A stretch of DNA of 64,000 bases from positions 218,413 through 282,412 of the forward strand of contig NZ_JACLGO010000001.1 in the NCBI RefSeq assembly GCF_014219065.1, written 5' to 3'. The translations under genes and the position numbers were made by a program. The notes below the pieces were generated by a model. That model did not search any database, was not told where the DNA came from, and saw nothing but the letters and a program-made list of their open reading frames with translations. The first letter of the stretch is position 1. Each line of letters begins with the position of its first letter. This DNA is from Halopseudomonas xiamenensis (GTDB lineage Bacteria; Pseudomonadota; Gammaproteobacteria; Pseudomonadales; Pseudomonadaceae). Of the stretch, positions 45,091 through 53,409 are shown one piece after another.

Positions 45091-45862
45091 GCAGGCCTCC
45101 CAGCTGATACTGAGTCGCCAGGAAGTTGGCAATATCATCATTCAAATCGGCGGTGTCCGGTGAAATATCGCTGGGGTTCAACGGCACGTAGAGAATCCCC
45201 CCAACCGCGACGTGACCCTGCTGCTGGTTCCAATGGGCCATGCCGATACGCTCCGCCGCACCGTCCGGCTGGATGATATACAGATAGTTGCGATCAGCTG
45301 CCGGGTGGGCAGGGCACTGGCGTAGATAGTCCTTGATGCCCAGGGCGGCATCGAAGCTCAGCACGCAGTCGCTGGCCACCGCACCCATCACCCGCACAGA
45401 AGTGGGACGTGTCGGGTAAAGCAACTTGTCACCGGCCTCGAGCAGGTGGTTATTGCTCTTGACCAGCAGCTGGAAGGGGTTGAGCTCGGCCTTGACCCGG
45501 CCGGTAACCGGCAGCGGCTCGACAAAGGCCTCCAGCCGTTCGATCAGCTCGCGTAATTGCGGGTCGTTCTGCGTCTGGGCATACATCTTGTTGATGCGCA
45601 GGTCGAACAGTACCCCGGCCTTGAGGCGCTGTTGGGGTTCGATAGCGCTCTGGCGCAGCAGGGCAGCGCCCAGCGGCCAGGCACTGGCGCGCACCTGGCC
45701 GGCTACAGCAGCATCGCGCAGGCGGGCGCCTGGCTGCCATTGATAATCGCCGGGCTTGAGCACCGCCCCGCCAATGGAAACCGTCTGCGCATGCGCGGCA
45801 GACATACCCAGGCCGATCAGCAGGGCGCCCGTTGCAACCAGCCGGTTCAACAGAGAGCTCAT
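45080..45862 (-). CDS. yjbG: YjbG/GfcC-like capsule biosynthesis protein
   Basis: A 260-residue periplasmic protein. The signal peptide ends AHAQT at about 26, followed by the SLBB-like start VSIGGAVLKPGDYQWQPGARLRDA. GfcC-type helices (PQLRELIERLEAFV, PVTGRV) and the segment LLEAGDKLLYPTRP come next. GfcC is a soluble envelope partner of polysaccharide export. It overlaps yjbF by 4 bases upstream and yjbH by 11 bases downstream, so the three are translationally coupled. Confidence 0.88.
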   Translation of the reverse strand: MSSLLNRLVATGALLIGLGMSAAHAQTVSIGGAVLKPGDYQWQPGARLRDAAVAGQVRASAWPLGAALLRQSAIEPQQRLKAGVLFDLRINKMYAQTQNDPQLRELIERLEAFVEPLPVTGRVKAELNPFQLLVKSNNHLLEAGDKLLYPTRPTSVRVMGAVASDCVLSFDAALGIKDYLRQCPAHPAADRNYLYIIQPDGAAERIGMAHWNQQQGHVAVGGILYVPLNPSDISPDTADLNDDIANFLATQYQLGGLHAE

Positions 45863-46512
45863 GGTTGGCCTCCCGCAGTCTTCACCAGCGTCAGATGCAG
45901 GGGTGGCAGATCGGGCGCGAGATATTGGGTACTGCGCCGTACCAGGCCGGTGTCAGGCTCAACCCAGTAATGATTGGTAGCCTTGAACCCTAGCTCCGGC
46001 ATGCGGATGGCTTCGTCGATACGCAGCAACTGGTGGCTTGCGCCCATGAACTCGACCTTCTCCAGGCGACCGCGCTTATAGCGGGCATGCTGATGCAGAC
46101 CGGTGCGGTACAAGGCCGGGTAATCAACGAGGCGAGTGACCTGAAGGCCATCGGCCACGGTATGCAGCCCGGCCACGAAGGGGTCGGCAGCTGCCAGTGG
46201 CGTGATGATATCGGTAGGCATACCGGCAGTCTGGGTGACGCGGCCATAGTGCGTGAGCACCATCTCGGTCACGCCATGCCATTCCACCACACCAGTGGCA
46301 CCGCCGCTGCTGACCATCATGGCTTCAGCAACACCCAGTTGGGCCAGTAGCACAGGTGCGTCGATGGCATTGACGCGTTCCACCGTTATGGGAGACTCCG
46401 GTCCGGTAATGGCCAGCCGCATGGTTTGCAATGCATCACCGGTCAGGGAGTTACAACCGGTCACGCCAACCATGGCCATGCCCAGTACGACCGTAGTAAA
46501 GATGTTCTTCAC
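45859..46512 (-). CDS. yjbF: YjbF/GfcB-like lipoprotein
   Basis: A 217-residue lipoprotein with the lipobox GVTGC at about 16-20. The rest fits the YjbF/GfcB family: ERVNAIDAPVLLAQLG, VVEWHGVTEMVLTHYGRVTQTAG and NHYWVEPDTGLVRRSTQYLAPDLP. It is expected on the outer membrane with YjbG and YjbH as part of the exopolysaccharide export set. It lies 11 bases after the wza-like gene and overlaps yjbG by 4. Confidence 0.88.
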   Translation of the reverse strand: MKNIFTTVVLGMAMVGVTGCNSLTGDALQTMRLAITGPESPITVERVNAIDAPVLLAQLGVAEAMMVSSGGATGVVEWHGVTEMVLTHYGRVTQTAGMPTDIITPLAAADPFVAGLHTVADGLQVTRLVDYPALYRTGLHQHARYKRGRLEKVEFMGASHQLLRIDEAIRMPELGFKATNHYWVEPDTGLVRRSTQYLAPDLPPLHLTLVKTAGGQP

Positions 46513-46523
46513 CGAAGACTACC

Positions 46524-47636
46524 TCAATTGTTGCGGTCGTTTACGTCGTCTTCGATTTGAAGCGTGGTTCTGAAGATATTTGCAGTGGGGAACAGTTGAC
46601 TTATAAAACGGTTCCAGCGTGTGATGCCGGCAGCCCCAACGAATACTACATCCTGAGGCTGCATTTCGAAATGGTTAGCGAGAATGAACGCTGATGGTGA
46701 TTGAGCATTCAGCTGAAAAACAACGGCTTTTTCTGTGTCCAGATTCTCTATGCCGCGAATGACATATACCTCTTTTCCACTGGAGGTCGTTGGTGAGGGG
46801 CCACCTACAGTTGCTAACACCTCGCTAAGAGTCATACGGCTTGTGCGATAAGCTAGTGAGCCTTGCCGACCAACTTCGCCCATGACGAAGACTTTGCGTG
46901 CATCATTCAGCCCCATATGTACCTTGTCGCCGGGTTTGAGATAAACATCACCGATGAGGCTGGAGCTGCTTGTCAGGCGGTCATAATCAAGTCTGTATGT
47001 CTTATCGTCACGAATCAATAACAGGTTGGAGAGATCTGCGCGTTGAGTGTCGATGCTTGCTCGGCCAATGGCTTGCAGCAGAGTCAGCCGCTGAGCGTTG
47101 ACTGGTATTACGTCAGCATTTTCAAAGGCGCCACTGAAATAGATCTTCTGGCTGTTGTATTCGATGACGTTGACATCAACCTGAGGTTGCTCGATGTAAC
47201 GAGCTAGGCGCGTAGCGATGATTTCGCGCAGCTCCTCAAGGGTCTTACCGGCAACATGCACGTTGCCAATAAAAGGATAAAACAACGTACCGTCATCACG
47301 AACAACCCGAGCGTTGGCGCTGGAAGGCTGCTGCTGGCCTCCTGGGATGGTGAGTTCCGGGTGATCCCAAACAGTGATAAATAGTGCATCGTTGGCGCCG
47401 ATCCGATAATTTTCTGGTGAATAATCAAGGAGCTCCTGGGGGACTTCTACGTCACCTTTGACAGCTTGGTCCTGCGCAATCAGCTTGGGAGTAATCTGGA
47501 CTATTTCCACCATGCTGTTCTCGGCGGAGTCCTGGCTGATCAGCCGATCGGTATCCATATGCATGCCGGGGGAGAACATGCAGGCTTGGAGGAGAAGGGT
47601 AGAGGCGCCCAGAGCGACAAGCGGAAATCGGATCAT
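46524..47636 (-). CDS. wza: Wza-like polysaccharide export lipoprotein
   Basis: A 370-residue outer-membrane export channel protein with the lipobox LLLQAC at about 14-19. The Poly_export domain includes YRIGANDALFITVWDHPEL and LFYPFIGNVHVAGKTLEELR, followed by SLBB domains (VNVIEYNSQKIYFSGAFEN, VFVMGEVGRQGSL) and a C-terminal amphipathic helix region (RWNRFISQLFPT). Wza-type octamers carry capsule or exopolysaccharide across the outer membrane with Wzc. The start at 47636 sets the signal peptide at the N-terminus. A terminator separates it from yjbE upstream. Confidence 0.93.
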   Translation of the reverse strand: MIRFPLVALGASTLLLQACMFSPGMHMDTDRLISQDSAENSMVEIVQITPKLIAQDQAVKGDVEVPQELLDYSPENYRIGANDALFITVWDHPELTIPGGQQQPSSANARVVRDDGTLFYPFIGNVHVAGKTLEELREIIATRLARYIEQPQVDVNVIEYNSQKIYFSGAFENADVIPVNAQRLTLLQAIGRASIDTQRADLSNLLLIRDDKTYRLDYDRLTSSSSLIGDVYLKPGDKVHMGLNDARKVFVMGEVGRQGSLAYRTSRMTLSEVLATVGGPSPTTSSGKEVYVIRGIENLDTEKAVVFQLNAQSPSAFILANHFEMQPQDVVFVGAAGITRWNRFISQLFPTANIFRTTLQIEDDVNDRNN

Positions 47637-47664
47637 GATTGGTGTTCTTCTGTGGAGTCCAGGT

Positions 47665-47702
47665 AAAAAAAAGCCACCCAAAACGAGGTTTCAGGTGGCT
47701 TC
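47665..47702 (-). terminator. Terminator between yjbE and the wza-like gene
   Basis: Read on the minus strand, AAGCCACC pairs with GGTGGCTT across a loop of about 14 bases and is followed by eight T residues. It lies 20 bases after the yjbE stop. It should end most yjbE transcripts and let only some continue into wza. Confidence 0.8.
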
Positions 47703-47722
47703 GTTCAGCCGCTACTAACTGG

Positions 47723-47974
47723 TCAGTTGGTAGTGGTGGAAGTACTGGTGCTGGTGGAAGTGCCGCCGCCGCCGCTGTCGGATGCCGCTGCTGCTGCCAG
47801 ACCTACGGCAGCAACGCCCAGAGCTACGCCGCCGTAGCTGCCCAGAGTGCCCTCAGCGCCAGTTGGTGTGGTGGCTGCGGTACCGGCTGCTGCGTCGGTG
47901 TCCTGCTGTGCGAAAGTCATACCGGAGGCGAGCAGAAGACCACTGGCCACCAGAGCGATTGTTTGTTTTTTCAT
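47723..47974 (-). CDS. yjbE: YjbE/GfcA-like small secreted protein
   Basis: An 83-residue protein with a signal peptide (MKKQTIALVASGLLLASGMTFA) and a small Ala/Gly/Thr-rich mature part (GGVALGVAAVGLAAAAASD), ending in a Ser/Thr run (TSTSTSTSTTTN). YjbE/GfcA proteins of this make-up head group-4 capsule and yjb operons; the role is unknown. The start at 47974 has GGAG 7 bases upstream. A TATAAT-type promoter upstream and a terminator downstream suggest it is made in larger amounts than the rest of the operon. Confidence 0.82.
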   Translation of the reverse strand: MKKQTIALVASGLLLASGMTFAQQDTDAAAGTAATTPTGAEGTLGSYGGVALGVAAVGLAAAAASDSGGGGTSTSTSTSTTTN

Positions 47975-48004
47975 GTCTCGACTCCTCAAGATTGTGTTTA
48001 CCGG

Positions 48005-48010
48005 ATTATA
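48005..48010 (-). promoter_or_regulatory. Probable -10 element of yjbE
   Basis: A perfect TATAAT on the minus strand (ATTATA on the plus strand) lies about 31 bases before the yjbE start. A TTCCCA about 16 bases further upstream is a weak -35. This gives the yjbE-wza-yjbFGH genes their own promoter, separate from wzb-wzc. Confidence 0.5.
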
Positions 48011-48069
48011 CCGACTTGATTACCCATGGGAACCCTTGTAAGCATAATGGTTCCGTATTGCAAATCTAT

Positions 48070-50289
48070 TTATTTGGCATCCGACTTGTATTCATACTGA
48101 TAATAGCCGTAATTGCCATAGCCGTAGGCGGAAGCCTTCTTCTGCACCGCGTTGAAGATCGCGCCCTTGATCTCGATACCATTGTGACGGAAACGCTGCA
48201 CGGTCAGTTCCACTTCCTTGACCGGGTTCAGGCCGAAACGGGTCACGATCAGGTTGGTGCCCGCCAGGCGACCGACCAGGGCGGCATCGGTCACGGCCAG
48301 GATCGGCGGCGTGTCGATGATGATCAGGTCATACATATTGCTCAGCTGATCCAGTAGGGTCTGGAAGTTTGCATGCATCAGCAGTTCCGACGGATTCGGC
48401 GGAATCTGCCCGCGGCTGATAAAATGCAGCCCCTCGACTTCGCTTTTGTGTACCACGTCAGCCAAGGTGTGGGTGTTGGCCAGCAGAGCGGACAGGCCCG
48501 GCTCAGGCTCACGACCAACCAGCTTGTGCAGGTAACCCTTGCGCATATCGCCGTCAATCAGCATGACTTTCTGTCCGGACTGGGCAATGATGGCTGCGAG
48601 GTTGACCGAAACGAAGGACTTGCCCACCCCCGGACTGGGGCCAGAGATCATCAGCACATTGTTCTTGGCTTCCATCATGGCGAAATGCAGGCTGGTGCGC
48701 AGGCTGCGCAGGGCCTCGATGGACAGGTCCGCCGGATTGGTGGCCGCCAGCAGGTTCGAGCCTTGTACGTGACTGCTTTTACCTTTGAAACTGCGCTCCA
48801 TCACTTCCTGGTCCTTGCTGAAAGGAACAGAGGCATAGACCGGGAGACCCAACTGTTCAATCAGCTCCGGATTTTCGATGCCACGGTTCAGAGCATGACG
48901 CAGCAGGGCAATGGCAACTCCCAGCATCCCGCCCAGCAAGGTAGCCAGTACCACAATAAGGGCTTTCCTAGGCTTGACCGGTGCGCCGGTATCCACTGCA
49001 GCGTCATCAATGATGCGCACATTGCCTACAGTGCCGGCTCGCATGACGTCCAGCTCCTGGGACTTGTTCAGCATCTGAGTGTAGATTTCCGTGCTGACCT
49101 GCACATCACGAGTCAAGCGCAGCAACTCCTGCTGGGTTTCCGGCAGGCCGCCGACTTCCTTCAACATTTGATTGCGGCGGCTTTCCAGTTGGCTCATCTG
49201 GCTCATCAAGGCCTGGTAACTGGGGTGGTCTTGGGTGAAGCGACGTTGCAGTGCTTCACGCTTGAGGGTCAGCTCGGAAATTGCAGCCTCAATCTCGACT
49301 ATCTGACTGAGCAAAGACTGGGTTTCAATGCTGATATCCACCGAGCCGGCGCTGGCCTGGTAGGCGTTCAGCGCGTTCTCGGCCTTTTCCAGATCCCGGC
49401 GTACCTGGGGCAGTTGCTCGGTCAGGAATTCCAAGCTTTGCTGTGCCTCGGCCGATTTGCGTTCCACATTCTGACGTACATACAGGCGGCTGACTTCATT
49501 CAGTATATCTTTTGCATAATTGGGCCGAGTGTCTTCTAGGACTATGGACAGGATGCCGGAGTCCTTAGCATTTTCGCTGGCACCGATAGCGCGCTGGAAG
49601 TGCAAAATAGTCGTCAGTCTGGCTCGTTTGACTAAGTTGAAGTCTGTCCCTGGACGTGCGACAAGGGTTGCCACCTGCATCTTGAATCCATTTGTCGCTA
49701 CCGCTTCGCCAACCTTCCCTGTCAGCAGCTCATTACCGTCACCATCGGAAAGAGTGTAGGCACCATTCTCTCCGGTGGTCAGGACTAGCAGTTTACCCTG
49801 ATAGGCTGAGGGCACTTCCAGTTGGAAAACGTCCAACTGCTCGCCGCCCCAGGCATAGCTGCCAAAGCCGAGAAGGGCGGAAGCCACAGGCTGATCCGGC
49901 GTAGGCTGGAAGCGCCGATGCATAAAGGAACCAATCACCGGGAATAGTTTGGGCTCGGCCACGATAGTCAGCTTGAGGTTGTCAACCGCCTGGCCGATCA
50001 CTTGGCGAGACTTTAGCAGCTCGATTTCCGTTACTGCGGCTGAAGTGGTGGCGAATAGCTCGCTATTACCCAGCAGGCTGCCAACACCGGAAGACTTTTC
50101 CTCGACCTGGATTATGGCATTGGCCTGATAGACAGGAGTGCTCAGCATGGCATAGGCAATGCCTACGACCGCGAAAAAAGCCGTGCAGGCAATGATGACG
50201 GTCTTGTTATCCAGCAGCGCGCCCAGTAGCGCCAGAAGGTCAATTTCATCACTAGTTTTCGGTGGCGCGGCGGCGGGCGTGTTCTGCAT
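48070..50289 (-). CDS. wzc: Wzc-type tyrosine autokinase/chain-length regulator
   Basis: A 739-residue inner-membrane BY-kinase. Transmembrane helices lie at about 30-50 and 440-460 around a large periplasmic Wzz domain with a coiled coil. The cytoplasmic kinase has Walker A GPSPGVGKSF, Walker A' LIDGDMRKG and Walker B LIIIDTPPIL. The C-terminus carries a tyrosine cluster (YGYGNYGYYQYEY), the usual autophosphorylation tail. It works with the Wza channel and the phosphatase Wzb to control polymerisation and export. The wzb gene lies 27 bases upstream on the same strand. Confidence 0.93.
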   Translation of the reverse strand: MQNTPAAAPPKTSDEIDLLALLGALLDNKTVIIACTAFFAVVGIAYAMLSTPVYQANAIIQVEEKSSGVGSLLGNSELFATTSAAVTEIELLKSRQVIGQAVDNLKLTIVAEPKLFPVIGSFMHRRFQPTPDQPVASALLGFGSYAWGGEQLDVFQLEVPSAYQGKLLVLTTGENGAYTLSDGDGNELLTGKVGEAVATNGFKMQVATLVARPGTDFNLVKRARLTTILHFQRAIGASENAKDSGILSIVLEDTRPNYAKDILNEVSRLYVRQNVERKSAEAQQSLEFLTEQLPQVRRDLEKAENALNAYQASAGSVDISIETQSLLSQIVEIEAAISELTLKREALQRRFTQDHPSYQALMSQMSQLESRRNQMLKEVGGLPETQQELLRLTRDVQVSTEIYTQMLNKSQELDVMRAGTVGNVRIIDDAAVDTGAPVKPRKALIVVLATLLGGMLGVAIALLRHALNRGIENPELIEQLGLPVYASVPFSKDQEVMERSFKGKSSHVQGSNLLAATNPADLSIEALRSLRTSLHFAMMEAKNNVLMISGPSPGVGKSFVSVNLAAIIAQSGQKVMLIDGDMRKGYLHKLVGREPEPGLSALLANTHTLADVVHKSEVEGLHFISRGQIPPNPSELLMHANFQTLLDQLSNMYDLIIIDTPPILAVTDAALVGRLAGTNLIVTRFGLNPVKEVELTVQRFRHNGIEIKGAIFNAVQKKASAYGYGNYGYYQYEYKSDAK

Positions 50290-50316
50290 CAGGTGCTCTC
50301 TATAACGGAAATGACA

Positions 50317-50754
50317 TCACTTGAGGTAAGGCAGCCAGGCATCGGCCGACTCATCAAGAAGCTTGAGTACGTGTTCAAAAGCGGGTCGCTGCTGGCGGTA
50401 AGGGTCCGGCACCTCCCGGTTATCGGACCACTTGCCGAACAGAAAAGTTTTACCGCGAGCATCAGGTGCCATGGCATGGATGGATTGCAGATGTTTCTGC
50501 TCCATGGCAAGGACCAGGTCCGCCTCACGCAGCATCTCCGGCGTGAGCTGGCGGGCCTGGTGATCAGGCAGGGAATGGCCCAGGGTTTCCAGCACCTCGG
50601 CTGCTGTTGCATCCAGCGGCTTGCCGACAAGGGCGCCCAGCCCAGCCGAGCTGACTTGAATACCCCTTTCCGCCAGCTTCGCCTTGAGTAGCGCCTCACC
50701 GGTCGGGCTGCGGCAGATATTGCCCACACAAACAACCAAAATAGATTTAAACAT
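50317..50754 (-). CDS. wzb: Wzb-type low-molecular-weight protein tyrosine phosphatase
   Basis: A 145-residue phosphatase with the P-loop VCVGNICRSP (about 8-17, catalytic Cys9 and Arg15) and the general-acid motif VPDPYRQ near residue 115. Wzb removes phosphate from the Wzc tyrosine tail so that polymerisation can cycle. It is the first gene of this minus-strand set and diverges from the beta-CASP hydrolase gene across about 240 bases, where both promoters must lie. Confidence 0.93.
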   Translation of the reverse strand: MFKSILVVCVGNICRSPTGEALLKAKLAERGIQVSSAGLGALVGKPLDATAAEVLETLGHSLPDHQARQLTPEMLREADLVLAMEQKHLQSIHAMAPDARGKTFLFGKWSDNREVPDPYRQQRPAFEHVLKLLDESADAWLPYLK

Positions 50755-50996
50755 GCAGTTCCGTAGCGTCCATCGTAGGCAGGCTATCTGGTCAAGGGCG
50801 CAACTTTAGATACAACGCCCTGCAAGGTCAAGAAAACGACTGATTTCTGTATGTCACGGTGATATTGAAATGGCATGCGTCAAAACTTCATATATATAGT
50901 TGAAAGCGCTTGCAGAAGTGTGTCACAGATCACAGTAATCTTCTGTATTTCGGCGAAACTACAGCACCCAGGATCATACGGCAAAAGGACCGCCCC

Positions 50997-52397
50997 ATGA
51001 CCTACCCGAAAGTCGAGCATCACGGCGCCACCAACGGCGTAACTGGCTCCTGCCATCAACTGCATCTCACCTCCGATATCAGTATCCTGATCGACTGTGG
51101 CTTGTTCCAGGGCGCTGAAGCCTCCGGTCGCGGTGCCCAGGCTAACGACCTGAGCATCGAATTCTCTCTTGCTGGCATCCAAGCCCTGGTGCTTACCCAT
51201 GTGCATATCGATCATGTGGGCCGGCTACCATGGTTGATTGCCGCAGGCTTCGACGGCCCGGTGTACTGCACCGAACCATCGGCCCTGCTGCTACCCACCG
51301 TGCTGGAAGACGCCTTCATGGTCGGCATCCAGCGCAATGCGCAACTGGCAGAACGCTTTATCAATCGGGTCGAGCCCCTGCTGCATGGCAAGCCATACCG
51401 CGAATGGACGACAGTCATCGAGCGTAAAGACCTCGTTTGCCGCATTCGGTTCCAGCGGGCCGGGCATATTCTCGGTTCGGCCTGGGTGGAGTGCGACGTA
51501 CGGTATCCGCAGGAAAAGCGCAGCCGACGCATTATCTTTTCGGGTGACCTGGGTGCGCCGCATGCCCCCTTGCTGCCCCCGCCAGATATCCCGTACAGGG
51601 CTGACGTGGTGGTGCTGGAAAGCACCTATGGGGATCGCCTGCATGAAGACCGGCGCACCCGGCGCCAGCGCTTTCAAACGGCACTGGAGCAAGCCTTGTC
51701 CGATGGAGGCACGGTGTTGATACCAGCATTCAGCATCGGCCGCACCCAGGAACTGCTCTATGAGCTGGAGGAAATCATCACCAGCCAGCAGGGCGACTGG
51801 AAGGAAATGCCCATCATCCTCGATGCGCCGCTGGCAACGCGCTTTACCGCGCTGTATCGACAGCTCAAACCCTATTGGGCGAAGGAGGCCCTGGCCAAGA
51901 TTGCCCAGGGACGCAAACCGCTGGGCTTTGAACAGTTGCTGACGGTCAGTACCCATGCCCAGCATCAGGCTATGGTCAATCGCCTGGCCCATACCCGACA
52001 ACCCGCCATCGTCATCACCGGCAACGGCATGTGCAGTGCAGGGCGGATAATCAACTACCTCAAGGCGATGATCGAAGATCCCAGGCACAACATTATCTTC
52101 ACTGGCTATCAGGCGCAGGGCACGCCTGGCAAGGCTATTCAGCAGTTCGGACCAGCAGGCGGCTATGTGGACTTGGAAGGGGAACGGTTCGATATTCGGG
52201 CGGGCATCACTACCTTAGGAGGCTACTCAGCCCACGCCGACCAGGCGGGGCTGGTGCGTTTTATCACCCGTATGCGTCATTGGCCTGAGCAGGTGCGCCT
52301 GGTACATGGAGAGAGCAAGGCCAAGGCAAGCCTGGCGCGAGCGCTGTTGGCGGAAGCGCAGAGAAATAAACGTATGTTTGAAGTCGTTATTCCCTGA
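50997..52397 (+). CDS. Beta-CASP metallo-beta-lactamase-fold hydrolase
   Basis: A 466-residue MBL-fold enzyme with a beta-CASP insertion and C-terminal RMMBL part. The zinc motif HVHIDHVG lies at about 66-73, with H-x in QRAGHILGSAWVE and GDLGAPH at about 180. The beta-CASP blocks VLESTYGDRLH and PAFSIGRTQELL come next, then GNGMCSAGRI, and SAHADQAGL near the end. Relatives are RNA-processing nucleases of the CPSF/Ysh1 type. Its place between wzb and rfaH suggests a link with the polysaccharide operon, but no substrate is visible. The ATG at 50997 has AGGA 8 bases upstream. Confidence 0.87.
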   Translation: MTYPKVEHHGATNGVTGSCHQLHLTSDISILIDCGLFQGAEASGRGAQANDLSIEFSLAGIQALVLTHVHIDHVGRLPWLIAAGFDGPVYCTEPSALLLPTVLEDAFMVGIQRNAQLAERFINRVEPLLHGKPYREWTTVIERKDLVCRIRFQRAGHILGSAWVECDVRYPQEKRSRRIIFSGDLGAPHAPLLPPPDIPYRADVVVLESTYGDRLHEDRRTRRQRFQTALEQALSDGGTVLIPAFSIGRTQELLYELEEIITSQQGDWKEMPIILDAPLATRFTALYRQLKPYWAKEALAKIAQGRKPLGFEQLLTVSTHAQHQAMVNRLAHTRQPAIVITGNGMCSAGRIINYLKAMIEDPRHNIIFTGYQAQGTPGKAIQQFGPAGGYVDLEGERFDIRAGITTLGGYSAHADQAGLVRFITRMRHWPEQVRLVHGESKAKASLARALLAEAQRNKRMFEVVIP

Positions 52398-52560
52398 GGG
52401 TTTGTGTATATAGCGAAAAGTCGATTGCAAAATACCGAAAAATAGGTAGGTATTTGAGGCGCCGCTGTAGTTATGATAATTGTTCTTATCTTTGGGCATT
52501 AAGACTTGTAAGCAAAGGTAAAGCCTCGGTAAGATCGCACCCCTTGTGGACGGACCATGC

Positions 52561-52581
52561 GGCATGTTGAACATGCCTTTT
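52561..52581 (+). terminator. Terminator-like hairpin in the rfaH leader
   Basis: GGCATGT and ACATGCC form a 7-bp stem with a 3-base loop, followed by TTTT. It ends 35 bases before the rfaH start, so it is either the terminator of an upstream transcript or an attenuator of rfaH. Confidence 0.55.
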
Positions 52582-52616
52582 CCAATGAGCCGCCCAAGTG
52601 ACAGAAAGGAATAGCT

Positions 52617-53117
52617 GTGTCTAACGACTCTATGATGGCGCAATGGTATCTTATTCAGTGCAAGCCAAGACAAGAAGTCCGTGCTGAAGAGAACTTGCGC
52701 AACCAGCATTTCCCCTGTTACTGCCCCCTGCATTCTGTCGAAAAGGTGCATAAGGGAAAAAGGACTGTCACACAACAGCCATTATTCCCTGGTTATCTTT
52801 TCATCAATCTGTGCAAGCTGACCGATAGCTGGCACAGCATCCGCTCCACTCGGGGCGTGCAGCGTCTGGTCACTTTCGCCAACGAGCCGCTCGCGGTTCC
52901 CGATGAAATTATCGAAGATCTGCAATCGCGACTGGCAAGTATTGGCGATAAGCCACTATTTGAAGTGGGGACTCAAGTGACCATTACGGAAGGGCCATTC
53001 AAGGACCTGGATGCCATTTTCTGCAAGGCCGATGGCGAGGAACGCGCCATCATTCTGCTTAACCTGCTACATCGCCAACAGCATATACGTGTACCTTTGA
53101 AAGCACTGAAAACCTGA
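52617..53117 (+). CDS. rfaH: RfaH-type transcription antiterminator
   Basis: A 166-residue NusG paralogue. The N-terminal NGN domain contains WYLIQCKPRQEVRAEENLRNQ (about 9-29) and PLFPGYLFINL. The C-terminal KOW domain contains VTITEGPFKDLDAIF and ends LHRQQHIRVPLKALKT. RfaH binds paused polymerase at ops sites and lets long surface-polysaccharide operons be read to the end. The start codon is GTG with AAGGA 6 bases upstream; an ATG five codons later is the alternative. An ops element lies 109 bases downstream, just before glmS, so the target operon is adjacent. A decayed copy of the KOW part lies after glmS. Confidence 0.92.
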   Translation: MSNDSMMAQWYLIQCKPRQEVRAEENLRNQHFPCYCPLHSVEKVHKGKRTVTQQPLFPGYLFINLCKLTDSWHSIRSTRGVQRLVTFANEPLAVPDEIIEDLQSRLASIGDKPLFEVGTQVTITEGPFKDLDAIFCKADGEERAIILLNLLHRQQHIRVPLKALKT

Positions 53118-53225
53118 TTCGAACATTTTGAAACAACCGCTGTCTCATTAGCGCCGCGACGCCAACGTCTCGGCGTCAAAAATTTGATTCCCGAGTGTCC
53201 TCAAGAAAAAGACAGTAAATCTTGG

Positions 53226-53238
53226 GGCGGTAGCGTGC
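53226..53238 (+). promoter_or_regulatory. ops element (RfaH recruitment site)
   Basis: GGCGGTAGCGTGC matches the established ops core GGCGGTAGnnT, read in the direction of glmS and the polysaccharide genes. It lies in the 292-base leader between rfaH and glmS, about 170 bases before the glmS ATG. Confidence 0.85.
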
Positions 53239-53321
53239 CAAAACCACGAAGGAGTAAAGCGGGAGCCGCTTGGCGAAAGGCAAAAAGCCCCCGATAGAAA
53301 ACCAGCGGGATGCACGAACGC

Positions 53322-53372
53322 TCCCTCTCCCCTCGCGGGAGAGGGCTGGGGAGAGGGGGCACCCCCCCCCCC
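53322..53372. repeat. Family B palindrome followed by an 11-C run
   Basis: CTCCCTCTCCCCTCGCGGGA, then GAGGGCTGGGGAGAGGGGG, is a family B element. It runs into CA and eleven C residues (53362-53372), 38 bases before the glmS start. The homopolymer is in the transcribed leader, downstream of ops. Confidence 0.75.
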
Positions 53373-53409
53373 AGCCCCACAGCCCGACCAGAACCAACAG
53401 GTAACCCAT

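Noticed and set aside
43336..45276. A 646-codon open frame opposite yjbH
   Set aside because: It is antisense to yjbH and yjbG, without signal peptide, motifs or ribosome site.
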